Shown here: piece after piece, positions 7,050 through 15,441 of the stretch | Layout of the letters: every line of letters starts with the position of its first letter | How positions within the stretch are numbered: position 1 is the first letter of the stretch | Program-made: the position numbers and the translations under genes | Notes under the pieces: generated by a model | Told to the model about the DNA's origin: nothing | Databases searched by the model: none | Seen by the model: only the letters and a program-made list of their open reading frames with translations | Assembly: GCA_964362385.1 (NCBI GenBank) | Contig: CAYIEH010000005.1 | Span: forward strand, 1 to 30,945 | DNA: 30,945 nt | Source of the DNA: CAYIEH01 sp964362385 | GTDB lineage: Bacteria; Patescibacteriota; Minisyncoccia; UBA6257; UBA9933 | Reading direction: 5' to 3'

Positions 7050-9626
7050 CTATTCCGTATGTTCTACGGGAGGAATTTTAGAGCCTGCGGCCGGTTGTTC
7101 TGTGTTAATAACCTTATGAACGCCGCTTGTTTGTTCCATTATTTGTTCCGCTGGAATTTTTTGAGTATGTTGCTCTAAAAGCCGATAGATTGAAATATCC
7201 TGATATTTGGGTCTTTCGGAAATTGGAATTTGTTTTATGATTTTTTCAATCTGATGCTGAAGATTTTCTTTTTCATGAAATTCCCACCACTTGGAACTGC
7301 CGTATTCCGGCGGCATTTCGGTTCCCAAGGCGATATCTTTATTTTTTACAAAATCCGAATCCAAAACCTCTTTTACGGAATGCGTTTTAAGGAAATTCTC
7401 GTTAAGCCAGGTTGTTTTATTTAAATCAATCTTCGCGGTATTTTCAATCCAATTTTTAACAGGAATGCTTTCAGCAACGATTTTCGGACCGCCGGCTTGA
7501 CCCGCTTGTTCCGGAAAAATTTTATGGCCTCCTGTAATTTGTTCCGCTGGAATTTTCGGACCGCCCGTAATCTGTTCTGCAGGAACCGCTATATTCGGCT
7601 TTCCGAAAGACGCTTCATAAACATTGCCAGTGCCTGTCAAATTTTCATTAAAAATTTTAATGCCATTGTCATCTTCTAAAATAACTTTTGTTCCGGGATT
7701 GACGATTCTTAATTCAACGCCTTTTTCCGGATCTATGTAATGGTTCTTAATCAATAAATTCATCGTTTCCTTGTTTAAGACCTGTTTTACTTTTGCGGCG
7801 TTTTCCAAATCTTCCGGCTTTAATCCGAACTTCAAAGGATTGCGATGAACCTGATCTTCCAGTTGCCGATAAACCGCATGCCAAACTCCCTCGCCTTTTT
7901 TAATTGTTGCCAGCTCCATTAAATGCTCTTTATTTATGCTCTGGTGTTTTGCTAATTCCTCAATTTGAGAAATCAAACCTGTTGTCTCCGCTGTCGGCTT
8001 TGCCCCGATTATTTCATTGACAGGTGCGCCTCCAGGGCCCTTGCCTGAAATCACGGCTTCGTGCGGAATTGACGGACCTGAAATACCGGATGCCAGACCT
8101 AATTTTTGGTTAATTAAATCGCTCAAAGGCCCGTCTATATTAGTCATTGCCATTGCTCCTGCTGACAATCCACCGATTCCGACAGCCGCCACAATGCTCC
8201 AGCGAGTGATATTTTTATGTTTTTTATTCGCTTCTTTGATTATTTTTTCGTATTCCTCGCCTGAATCTTTGAATAATTTACGGAATTCTTCCGCGGTTCC
8301 CGTTTTTTCAGCTTTGACGCCGAATAAATTATCTAATTTTTCCAATTCATTTTTTCTGTATTCTTCAATTTTTCTGGCGCCGAAAGTTTTCACAAAACCG
8401 GCTCCAAGCATCGCTAATTTGCCTCCAACTATGCCTCTGACAAATCGCTTGGCGCCGAAAGAAGCAGCTGCGGCGCCGCTTGCGAAACCGACGCCCGCGC
8501 TTATCAACGAACCTGCGCCGATCAAACTTCCGACAATCATAGTTGAAATTGCTATTTTTTTATAAAGCGGCATCTTTGCGTAATTTTCCACCATTCTTCT
8601 AAACCAGGTCCTTTTTCGCGGCTCAAGATCGGCGACATTCAAAGCAGCCAGCTTGTCCTGTTCTCCTATGACTAAATTCTGAAATAATTCTTTATTGAGC
8701 AGGGCTAAATTTTCCTTAAAGAGAGGACTGTTTTCGTCAATGCCTTCTTGTTTCAATTCGCTGATTTTATCAAGCTGCAGACGGCGTCCGTATTTTTCTT
8801 TTGCTTCCTCGTATTCTGTTTTGATTTGCGATAATTTGGTGTGTAATTCGCTTTTTTCAAAATCGCTTCCTTTGAAATTTTTAAAAGCAGCTTCCTTTTC
8901 AATATAAGCCTGTCGTTTTTTATCCAAATCCTCAGTAAAGTATTCCTTCGTTTCTTCGTGTTTTTTTTGAGTTTCCAAAATTTGCGCTTCTTCAAACAAT
9001 TCGGTTCCGCTTTTTAATTCTTCCTGCAGTCTTTTAATTTCTTCTTCGTCTCCGGCTAAGGCGGCGGCTTTTATCCGTTCTCTTATTTGTTCTTTCTTGG
9101 AATCCTCAGGATTTTTTTCTTCCTGATTTGTTCTAAATTCCGCTTTCTTGATATTTTTTTGTCTTAAACTCTCTTCAGACGCGTCTTCCGGAACGCTTTC
9201 TTTGATATAAACATTGCCGCCATAAGTTTTTGATTGTCTTTCAGACAAATCCGCGGCTTTTTGAGACGTACCCGATCCTTTTTCCTCTTTTTTGGGAAAT
9301 TTTATTATTTTTTCTTTTACATCCGCCTCTTCTATTTTATTTGTTTTGTTTTCCGCTTTTTCCAGCATTTTTTGATAATAATCCATCAGTTTCTGGTCTT
9401 TATGTTTTTTGGCCAATTCCAATTCCTCCTTAATATGCTTAAGATTATATTCTTTCCAATACCCTGTTTCTTCTTTTTTTGAAGAAATTTCTTTGGCTAT
9501 GTCTTTGTCTTTTTGGCCTTTTATCGGCGATTGTTCTTTGGTCATATTTTTTTCCGGAGCGCCGGCGTTAAATGCTTTAAAATTTTTTGCTTTCCCTTGT
9601 TTTACATTTTCCAAAATTTCAGACAC
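7050..9626 (-). CDS. Giant coiled-coil membrane protein of unknown function, interrupted
   Basis: 858 residues are read from GTG 9626, but the frame stays open upstream to the N-run at 9649-9658, so the true start is probably earlier. Order: a long charged coiled-coil (residues 1-330); a hydrophobic, glycine/alanine-rich membrane region (about 350-400); a second membrane helix (about 474-495); a conserved-looking segment TIKKGEGVWHAVYRQLEDQ (about 574), resembling a LysM-type opening; and PAEQITGGPKI repeats (about 675-725). The layout suggests a long cytoplasmic part and an exported C-terminal part. The function is unknown. It may form one gene with the pieces at 9659-9898 and 6675-7049. Confidence 0.7.
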   Translation of the reverse strand: MSEILENVKQGKAKNFKAFNAGAPEKNMTKEQSPIKGQKDKDIAKEISSKKEETGYWKEYNLKHIKEELELAKKHKDQKLMDYYQKMLEKAENKTNKIEEADVKEKIIKFPKKEEKGSGTSQKAADLSERQSKTYGGNVYIKESVPEDASEESLRQKNIKKAEFRTNQEEKNPEDSKKEQIRERIKAAALAGDEEEIKRLQEELKSGTELFEEAQILETQKKHEETKEYFTEDLDKKRQAYIEKEAAFKNFKGSDFEKSELHTKLSQIKTEYEEAKEKYGRRLQLDKISELKQEGIDENSPLFKENLALLNKELFQNLVIGEQDKLAALNVADLEPRKRTWFRRMVENYAKMPLYKKIAISTMIVGSLIGAGSLISAGVGFASGAAAASFGAKRFVRGIVGGKLAMLGAGFVKTFGARKIEEYRKNELEKLDNLFGVKAEKTGTAEEFRKLFKDSGEEYEKIIKEANKKHKNITRWSIVAAVGIGGLSAGAMAMTNIDGPLSDLINQKLGLASGISGPSIPHEAVISGKGPGGAPVNEIIGAKPTAETTGLISQIEELAKHQSINKEHLMELATIKKGEGVWHAVYRQLEDQVHRNPLKFGLKPEDLENAAKVKQVLNKETMNLLIKNHYIDPEKGVELRIVNPGTKVILEDDNGIKIFNENLTGTGNVYEASFGKPNIAVPAEQITGGPKIPAEQITGGHKIFPEQAGQAGGPKIVAESIPVKNWIENTAKIDLNKTTWLNENFLKTHSVKEVLDSDFVKNKDIALGTEMPPEYGSSKWWEFHEKENLQHQIEKIIKQIPISERPKYQDISIYRLLEQHTQKIPAEQIMEQTSGVHKVINTEQPAAGSKIPPVEHTE

Positions 9627-9648
9627 TTCTTTTATTATATTGTTTATT

Positions 9649-9658
9649 NNNNNNNNNN
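9649..9658. other. Assembly gap (10 N)
   Basis: Ten N characters interrupt a coding region. The similar words ATATAATAAAGAA and ATATAATAAAAGAA occur on either side, so the gap may hide an overlap or a short repeat. The length 10 is probably a placeholder. Confidence 0.95.
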
Positions 9659-9898
9659 TCTTCTTATTTCTTTATTATATCTGTCTATAAATGGAGAAGA
9701 TTTTAAAAACACCCCGTTAAGCAATTTGGTTTCAAATTCATTTAAAACATTTTCTGATTTTAATTTTTCAATTTCATCGTATAATAAATCCGATTGATGA
9801 ACTTTTTCCTTGATTTCTTTTTCCAATGATCCCGTAAGCTCTTTTTTAAACGGCTCAAGGTCTTTAAAATTTTTAAGATATTTCTCCGGAGTAGCCAT
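9659..9898 (-). CDS. N-terminal piece of the giant gene, cut by the assembly gap
   Basis: ATG 9898 starts MATPEKYLKNFKDLEPFKKEL, and the frame stays open for 80 codons into the N-run. The sequence is charged and helical, like the start of the 858-residue gene beyond the gap. It starts 14 nt after the pcm stop, as expected for the next gene of the same transcript. With exactly 10 bases in the gap the two frames do not match, but the gap length is arbitrary. I infer that both are parts of one protein; a separate short gene is the alternative. Confidence 0.6.
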
Positions 9899-9912
9899 AT
9901 TTTTAAATTTAA

Positions 9913-10608
9913 TTATTCTTTTATCAGAGGCACGAAACTGAACCCAAAGTATTCTTTTTTAATATACTTCATTTTAGATATTTTGTCAATAACAATAATG
10001 CTTTCTCCGACCGGAGCCACTATCCTGCCGCCGATTTTCAGCTGTTTCTTCCAAAGAGCCGGAACATCGCCTTCTGCCGCCGCCGCCGCAATAATTTTAT
10101 CATAAGGCGCTTCGTTTTTATACCCTTTGGAGCCGTCGCCTAAAACTATTTCAACCGAGCCCTTTTCAATAAAACCGTGCTTGGCAACGTTTTTTTGAGC
10201 CATTTCCTTTAATTCCAAAATACGTTCAACTGCCACTACCTTGCTCTGTCCCTGCGCCGGCTGGTTTTCACCGGCATTTTTTCCCAAATTTTCGTCAGTA
10301 TTTGTCTGCGCGTTGCTTATGCAATAGGCAAGCATGGCGGTTTGCCAGCCGCTTCCAGAACCGATTTCCAGAATTTTTTCGCTGGTTTTCGGCTGAAGCA
10401 ATTCAATCATAAAAGCCACTGTCAGCGGCTGAGAAATGGTCTGGCCAAAACCAATCGGCAATGGAGCGTTAATATAAGCGTCAGCTTTATATTCTTCCAA
10501 AACAAAATCAACTCTGTCTATTTGCTTAAACGCCTCAATTATTTTGGGCGTTTTAAGATAGCCGTCTTTAACCAGAGAATTTATGAGATTTTCGTATTCG
10601 GGATTCAT
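9913..10608 (-). CDS. pcm: Protein-L-isoaspartate O-methyltransferase
   Basis: This cytoplasmic enzyme uses S-adenosylmethionine to methylate damaged L-isoaspartyl residues so that they can revert. In the 231-residue protein the family order is clear: a helical N-terminus (VKDGYLKTPKIIEAF, IDRVDFV), the active-site region PLPIGFGQTISQP, the SAM-binding motif ILEIGSGSGWQTAMLAY, and AVERI, VLGDGSKG and YDKIIAAAAA further on. A stretch of about 20 polar residues (QTNTDENLGKNAGENQPAQGQ) is inserted between the SAM motif and VVAVERI and looks like a loop expansion. It is followed closely by the giant gene. Confidence 0.93.
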   Translation of the reverse strand: MNPEYENLINSLVKDGYLKTPKIIEAFKQIDRVDFVLEEYKADAYINAPLPIGFGQTISQPLTVAFMIELLQPKTSEKILEIGSGSGWQTAMLAYCISNAQTNTDENLGKNAGENQPAQGQSKVVAVERILELKEMAQKNVAKHGFIEKGSVEIVLGDGSKGYKNEAPYDKIIAAAAAEGDVPALWKKQLKIGGRIVAPVGESIIVIDKISKMKYIKKEYFGFSFVPLIKE

Positions 10609-10612
10609 ATAT

Positions 10613-10641
10613 TTGACAATTTTATTTTATTATCTTAAAAT
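10613..10641 (+). promoter_or_regulatory. Consensus promoter of the 10680 gene
   Basis: TTGACA (10613-10618), a 17-bp spacer and TAAAAT (10636-10641). It lies just upstream of the minus-strand pcm start. Confidence 0.75.
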
Positions 10642-10679
10642 TTATCTCAGGATTTCACAATAAAATTAGGAGGTTTAAG

Positions 10680-10862
10680 ATGAGTGATAAAAACGATGCC
10701 GTAAAACTTGAGGATATAATCAATATTAGTCTTGAAGACGAAGAAGAAGGAATCACGCCGATTTTCAAAAAGGCTTTGGCCAAAACCACAGAAACAAAAG
10801 TTGTTGTCAGCGGTTCATTCTCCGGAAAAATCAGACAAATCAGACAAAAAAATAAAGATTAA
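10680..10862 (+). CDS. Small acidic-to-basic protein of unknown function
   Basis: The 60-residue protein has an acidic first half (VKLEDIINISLEDEEEG) and a basic tail (SGKIRQIRQKNKD). It has no signal or membrane segment and I do not recognise it. Support for a real gene is strong: a TTGACA-17-TAAAAT promoter, an AGGAGG ribosome site 6 nt before the ATG, and a hairpin terminator 12 nt after the stop. Like the 1893 gene, it is a single plus-strand gene among minus-strand operons. Confidence 0.75.
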   Translation: MSDKNDAVKLEDIINISLEDEEEGITPIFKKALAKTTETKVVVSGSFSGKIRQIRQKNKD

Positions 10863-10874
10863 GAGTCTGTATCT

Positions 10875-10906
10875 ATTCCCCTTGAATTTTCAGGGGAATA
10901 TTTTTT
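10875..10906 (+). terminator. Rho-independent terminator of the 10680 gene
   Basis: ATTCCCCT (10875-10882) pairs with AGGGGAAT (10892-10899), followed by a T-run. Confidence 0.85.
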
Positions 10907-11342
10907 AAAATTTCAGCCGCGATAAAATAACAAACGTCAATCCCCCGATAAACAAATTATAAATAATTTCTTCCAAAAAAACCACTGAAAAAATAAACCT
11001 CGGAAATAAAAAAAGATAAAAAACCAAAGTGTAAAAAGCAATCAGAAATAAACTGCTTACGATTGAATGCCACGGAAGATACTTCCCGACAACCATTATT
11101 AAAACGCCTGTTGCAAAAAAAATCAAAATTTCTTTTTCCAAATGAGGCGAGAATTTTAAAATCAAAGAAGCTATCGCGACCAAAAAAACGCCTTCCCAGA
11201 TATCGGCAATAAAAAACGAAGCAACTACTATGATTATTAAAGCAAAATTCGGCTTTACTCCGATAAAAGAAATATCTAAAGCCTGAAAAAAAGAAAAAAC
11301 GGCAACCAGGCAGGAAATAATTAAAAAACGGGAAAGTTTCAT
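10905..11342 (-). CDS. MreD-like membrane protein
   Basis: The 145 residues form about four to five membrane helices with little else. The segment GVKPNFALIIIVVASFFIADIWEGVFLVAIASLILKF fits the MreD pattern (KPN..L followed by a membrane helix and a small-residue-rich turn), and the length is near that of short MreD proteins. MreD works with MreB and MreC in guiding side-wall synthesis. It lies downstream of mreB-mreC on the same strand but is separated from them by grpE, dnaK, a membrane gene and dnaJ. The call rests on pattern and context; an unrelated small membrane protein remains possible. Confidence 0.55.
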   Translation of the reverse strand: MKLSRFLIISCLVAVFSFFQALDISFIGVKPNFALIIIVVASFFIADIWEGVFLVAIASLILKFSPHLEKEILIFFATGVLIMVVGKYLPWHSIVSSLFLIAFYTLVFYLFLFPRFIFSVVFLEEIIYNLFIGGLTFVILSRLKF

Positions 11343-11357
11343 TATGCGTTATATTGA

Positions 11358-12494
11358 TTATTCCTCATCTAATTCTTTTTTAAGTTCCTCAAGCAATTTT
11401 TGGGCTTTTGAGCTGAGCTTTTTCGAGCTTTTTATTTCAAACTTAATCAATAAATCGCCGCGGCCATATCGGTTGAAATGCGGCATTCCTTCGCCAGCCA
11501 CTCTCAAAAGTTGATTGAAATCAAAATCCAAGGGAATGTCAATTTTTATTTTTTTGCCGGAAATTGAATCAACTTCAATTTTCTCTCCTTCCGTAAGACT
11601 GAAAAGCAAATCGATCAGTCTGATTTTTTTATGGATTATTAAATTGTCGCCTTCTCTCGCAAAAAGCAAGTGCGGTTTAATTCTGATACTTACAAAAAGA
11701 TCTCCGTCTTCAGCGCCGCGTTCGCCAGCCTCTCCGGCTCCCTTTATTTTAATCAGCTGGTTATCGTTGACGCCGGCTAAAATTTTAACAGCTATTTCCC
11801 GCTCTCCCTTAATCTTTCCTAATCCCTTGCAGGTATCGCAAATTTTATTGGGAACCTGACCAATACCATGGCAATTGGCGCAAGTTTTTACCTGAGAAAA
11901 AGTGCCAAAAAAAGTATTTCGCGCTTCTTTTATTTCTCCCCTGCCGCCGCAAACCGAACATTGATTAAGTCCCGCTTTTGGATCATGGCCCAAACCCTGA
12001 CACTTCTGGCATTTAACATCAACTTTATATTTAATGATTTTTTCAATGCCTCTGAAAGCTTCTTCCAAAGAAATCTCCTGAATAATTTCAATATCAGAAC
12101 CCCGGCGATAAGTGCGCCGTTTTTCTTTCACTCCCATTCCTTCAAAAAAAGCGTCAAAAATATCGTTCAGATCGGAAAAATCGCCGAAAGAACTTGTGTC
12201 AAAATTCCATCCTGTTGGCCCGCCTTGACTGAAATCAAAACCAAATCCGCCGAAAGGCCCGCCTTGTGCTGAGCCTGCCGAAGCGTCAAAAATCCTTCCG
12301 AATTTATCGTACTGGGCTTTTTTTTCGCTATTAGACAAAACCTGATAAGCTTCGTTGATTTCTTTAAATCTTTTTTCATCTCCTCCGGCTTTGTCAGGAT
12401 GATATTTCTGCGCCAGTTTGCGATAGGCCTTTTTAATTTCTTCTTCCGAAGCGCCCTTGGAAACGCCTAAAATTTTGTAATAATCGTTTGCCAT
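11358..12494 (-). CDS. dnaJ: Chaperone protein DnaJ
   Basis: Type I DnaJ of 378 residues, a DnaK co-chaperone that binds unfolded clients and stimulates DnaK's ATPase. It has the J domain with HPD at residues 32-34, a Gly/Phe-rich linker (about 70-120), four zinc-binding CxxCxGxG motifs (162-169, 179-186, 205-212, 219-226) and the two C-terminal substrate-binding domains. Residues 72-77 (SAGSAQ) in the linker come from a 21-bp DNA word that also occurs, with two changes, in infB. It lies about 10 nt downstream of the unknown membrane gene and near dnaK and grpE. Confidence 0.97.
   Translation of the reverse strand: MANDYYKILGVSKGASEEEIKKAYRKLAQKYHPDKAGGDEKRFKEINEAYQVLSNSEKKAQYDKFGRIFDASAGSAQGGPFGGFGFDFSQGGPTGWNFDTSSFGDFSDLNDIFDAFFEGMGVKEKRRTYRRGSDIEIIQEISLEEAFRGIEKIIKYKVDVKCQKCQGLGHDPKAGLNQCSVCGGRGEIKEARNTFFGTFSQVKTCANCHGIGQVPNKICDTCKGLGKIKGEREIAVKILAGVNDNQLIKIKGAGEAGERGAEDGDLFVSIRIKPHLLFAREGDNLIIHKKIRLIDLLFSLTEGEKIEVDSISGKKIKIDIPLDFDFNQLLRVAGEGMPHFNRYGRGDLLIKFEIKSSKKLSSKAQKLLEELKKELDEE
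12263..12283 (-). repeat. 21-bp word inside dnaJ shared with infB
   Basis: The minus strand reads CTTCGGCAGGCTCAG then CACAAG. The infB copy (22362-22382, plus) differs at two of 21 positions. Both are in frame and encode small flexible residues. Confidence 0.75.
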
Positions 12495-12503
12495 TTTTTT
12501 ATT

Positions 12504-13496
12504 TTAATCAATTAAAATAACTTCTTTTGTTTTGTCTTCAAATGAAATTCTGAAAAAATTTGAAGCTAATAAAATTTCATACACTATAAACGCCAAAAAC
12601 GACACAAACAGCCTGATCGGCAAAGCAATGGATTCAATGGAAACTAAAATTAAAACTCCTATTAACACAAAAATTAAATCCTTTGCGCTCTCTGACAGCT
12701 TGAAAAACTTTTCTTTAATCGCTCCATAAAGCGAATCAGAAATACTTTGCTTCGGGTCAATTTGAGCTCCGATAAAATCGGAAATGCTTTTATAAAAATC
12801 ATTAAGACTCTGATTAATCATCTGCTGTTTAGCGGCTTTGGGCAGATTCTGAGCTCCGGGAATTTCGCCAATTTTTTTCTCTGCCGTTGTTTTGGCTATT
12901 TTTTCAAAACTTGACGATAAATCAATGCCCGGCAGAAATTTCTGAATAATGGGGTTGGTTACGGAGAAAATTTCCTTAAAAACTCCGGGAGACAAAGGAA
13001 ATTTTCGGGCATCAGACCTTAAAGAAAGCGAGATAACAACGCCGAACATTAGGGCGATTACCACAATTCCTTTGGGTAAAACAATTTTACTTATTCCCCT
13101 GAAATTAATCTTTAATCGGTTTTCCAAATCTTTCTTGCCGCTGTAATTTCCGTAATACAAAACAAGAAAAATAATTAAAACCAGCGGCAACAGCAAAAAC
13201 AATTTATCTATAAAAATCGCAGCCATTGCTAAACTCTCAATAAAAACCATAAAAGCCAACTTGCTGTTGATTTTTACAAAAAAGCTCTGAAAAAGATAAA
13301 TTATCAAAAATAAAATCGCGGAAAGCGCGCTGAAAATCAGGTGATTCCAATCACCTGATTTTGAAAATAGCTCTAAAAACCAGGCAAAAGAAAAAGCAAA
13401 ACCGATTCCTAAAATTAAAAGAGCCGTGAATTTCCCCACTGAGCCTGTTGTTATTTTCTCAAAAGCAATCTTTTTACTGAGCGGTTGAACTTCCAT
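12504..13496 (-). CDS. Multi-pass membrane protein of unknown function between dnaK and dnaJ
   Basis: I do not recognise this 330-residue protein. It has about four to six N-terminal helices (about residues 24-130), another near 145-160, a large polar loop (about 165-265, rich in Lys, Ser and Ile), then two more helices (about 270-310) and a short charged tail (FEDKTKEVILID). The polar loop would be exported or cytoplasmic depending on topology. Its place between dnaK and dnaJ with close spacing suggests co-transcription with the chaperones and perhaps a membrane-stress role. That is inference from position only. Confidence 0.75.
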   Translation of the reverse strand: MEVQPLSKKIAFEKITTGSVGKFTALLILGIGFAFSFAWFLELFSKSGDWNHLIFSALSAILFLIIYLFQSFFVKINSKLAFMVFIESLAMAAIFIDKLFLLLPLVLIIFLVLYYGNYSGKKDLENRLKINFRGISKIVLPKGIVVIALMFGVVISLSLRSDARKFPLSPGVFKEIFSVTNPIIQKFLPGIDLSSSFEKIAKTTAEKKIGEIPGAQNLPKAAKQQMINQSLNDFYKSISDFIGAQIDPKQSISDSLYGAIKEKFFKLSESAKDLIFVLIGVLILVSIESIALPIRLFVSFLAFIVYEILLASNFFRISFEDKTKEVILID

Positions 13497-13578
13497 TATT
13501 ATCTTTATTATACATCCCCCGCATAATCAAAGCCAATAAATTTAAATATCTAAAATTACTTAGGTTAATTGATTATAT

Positions 13579-15408
13579 TTATTCAGACCCTTTTTCGTCA
13601 TCATTATGTGGGGGATACATAGATTCTCCTATTTTTTGAAGTTCTGAAGAAAGTTCGCTTGTCTTTGATTTTATGGATTCCAAATCTTCGTTGTCTTTAA
13701 TTGATTTTAATTCTTCAATTTTTTGATTGATGGAATTTTTAATCTCGGAAGGCGCTTTATCTCCGGCATCCCTTAATGATTTTTCCGCAAGATAAATCAA
13801 TTGCTCTGCCTGATTTTTTGCCTCGGCTAATTCCCGTTTTCCCCTGTCTTCTTCGGCATGAACCGTTGCTTCCTGCTTTAATTTTTCAATATCGTCCTTG
13901 GAAAGCTGCGTTGAAGCTTCAATTCTAATTGACTGAATTTTATTAGTTGCTTTATCTTTCGCGGAAACGCTTAAAATTCCGTTGGCGTTGATGTCAAAAG
14001 TAACCTCAATCTGGGGAATTCCTCTGGAGGCCGGCGGAATGCCGTCCAAAATAAACCTGCCCAATGTCTTGTTGTCTTTTGCCATCGGTCTTTCTCCCTG
14101 AAGAATATGAATTTCCACCGAAGTCTGATTATCGCCGGCTGTGGAAAAAATCTGGGATTTAGCCGCAGGTATGGTGGTATTTTTTTCAATTATGGGAGTA
14201 AAAATACTTCCCAATGTTTCAATACCAAAAGAGAGAGGCGTTACGTCCAAAAGCAAAACATCCTTGACATCGCCCTGGAAAATTCCGGCCTGGACCGCGG
14301 CGCCGACAGCGACAACCTCGTCCGGGTTAATGCCTTTATGAGGTTCTTTCCCAAAAAGATTTTTAACCTTTTCCTGAATCAAAGGCATTCTGGTCTGGCC
14401 CCCGACCAAAACGACTTCATTAATATCCGAAATTTTCAGATTCGCGTCTCCTATCACTTTTTTTACTATCTCTATTGACCTGTCAACGAATTCTTTCACC
14501 AACTCTTCCAGCTTCGCTCTTGTCAGTTTTATCAAAAAATGTTTCGGCCCCGAAGCGTCGGAAGTGACATACGGAAGATTAATTTCCGTTTCAAACACGG
14601 TTGAAAGCTCATGTTTAGCGCGCTCAGTCGCTTCTTTCAGTCTTTGCAACGCCAAAGGATCTTTGGAAAGATCTATTCCTTCCTGTTTTTTATATTCAGA
14701 AACCAGATACTCAATGATTTTTTTGTCAAAATCGTCGCCTCCCAAATGGGTGTCGCCGCCGGTTGATTTCACTTCAACCACATCGTCTCCGATTTCCAGA
14801 ACAGAAACGTCAAAAGTGCCGCCGCCAAAATCATAAACAGCAATCTTTTCATTCTTTTGTTTACTCAACCCGTAAGCCAAAGCAGCGGCTGTCGGTTCAT
14901 TGATAATTCTTCTTACTTTAAAACCGGCAATTTCTCCGGCATTTTTTGTCGCCTGCCTTTGGGAATCGTCAAAATAAGCCGGCACCGTAATCACCGCCTC
15001 TTCTATTTTCTCGCCGGTTTTGGCTTCCGCGTCAGCTTTAATCTTCGCGAGTATCATCGCGGAAATCTCTTCTGGAGTATGCCATTTGTCCCCCATTTTA
15101 ACTTCAACTCCTCCGGTTGAAGAAGCCTTTGTTTCATAAGACAGCCAATTTTTGTCCTGTTGAACTTCGGGATCGCTGAATTTCCGTCCAATCAGTCTTT
15201 TAACCGAAAAAATTGTGTTTTTCGGATTAACGACAGATTGTCTTTTTGCCAATAGACCTGCCAGGCGTTCGCCGGATTTGCTTATTGCCACAATAGACGG
15301 AGTCGTCCTACCGCCTTCATGATTTTCCAAAATTTTCGGCTCGCCTCCTTCTACGACAGCCATCGCCGAATTAGTTGTGCCTAAATCAATTCCTAATATC
15401 TTTGCCAT
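13579..15408 (-). CDS. dnaK: Chaperone protein DnaK (Hsp70)
   Basis: The 609-residue ATP-driven chaperone works with GrpE and DnaJ. The nucleotide-binding domain shows GIDLGTTNSAMAVVEGG at the start, IINEPTAAALAYG, VYDFGGGTFDVSVLEIGD and VVLVGGQTRMP. The linker VLLLDVTPLSFGIETLG leads to the substrate-binding domain and a helical lid. The C-terminal tail (MYPPHNDDEKGSE) is short and lacks the usual long Gly-rich tract. It is preceded by grpE (33 nt) on the same strand. No CIRCE operator was seen nearby. Confidence 0.98.
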   Translation of the reverse strand: MAKILGIDLGTTNSAMAVVEGGEPKILENHEGGRTTPSIVAISKSGERLAGLLAKRQSVVNPKNTIFSVKRLIGRKFSDPEVQQDKNWLSYETKASSTGGVEVKMGDKWHTPEEISAMILAKIKADAEAKTGEKIEEAVITVPAYFDDSQRQATKNAGEIAGFKVRRIINEPTAAALAYGLSKQKNEKIAVYDFGGGTFDVSVLEIGDDVVEVKSTGGDTHLGGDDFDKKIIEYLVSEYKKQEGIDLSKDPLALQRLKEATERAKHELSTVFETEINLPYVTSDASGPKHFLIKLTRAKLEELVKEFVDRSIEIVKKVIGDANLKISDINEVVLVGGQTRMPLIQEKVKNLFGKEPHKGINPDEVVAVGAAVQAGIFQGDVKDVLLLDVTPLSFGIETLGSIFTPIIEKNTTIPAAKSQIFSTAGDNQTSVEIHILQGERPMAKDNKTLGRFILDGIPPASRGIPQIEVTFDINANGILSVSAKDKATNKIQSIRIEASTQLSKDDIEKLKQEATVHAEEDRGKRELAEAKNQAEQLIYLAEKSLRDAGDKAPSEIKNSINQKIEELKSIKDNEDLESIKSKTSELSSELQKIGESMYPPHNDDEKGSE

Positions 15409-15441
15409 AGTTAATAGTTATTAGTTATAAGTTATTGGTTA

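Noticed and set aside
6675..7052. General reassignment of TAG as a sense codon
   Set aside because: TAG is the plain stop of other genes here (22201-22203 and 30785-30787), so a local mutation, readthrough or error fits better.
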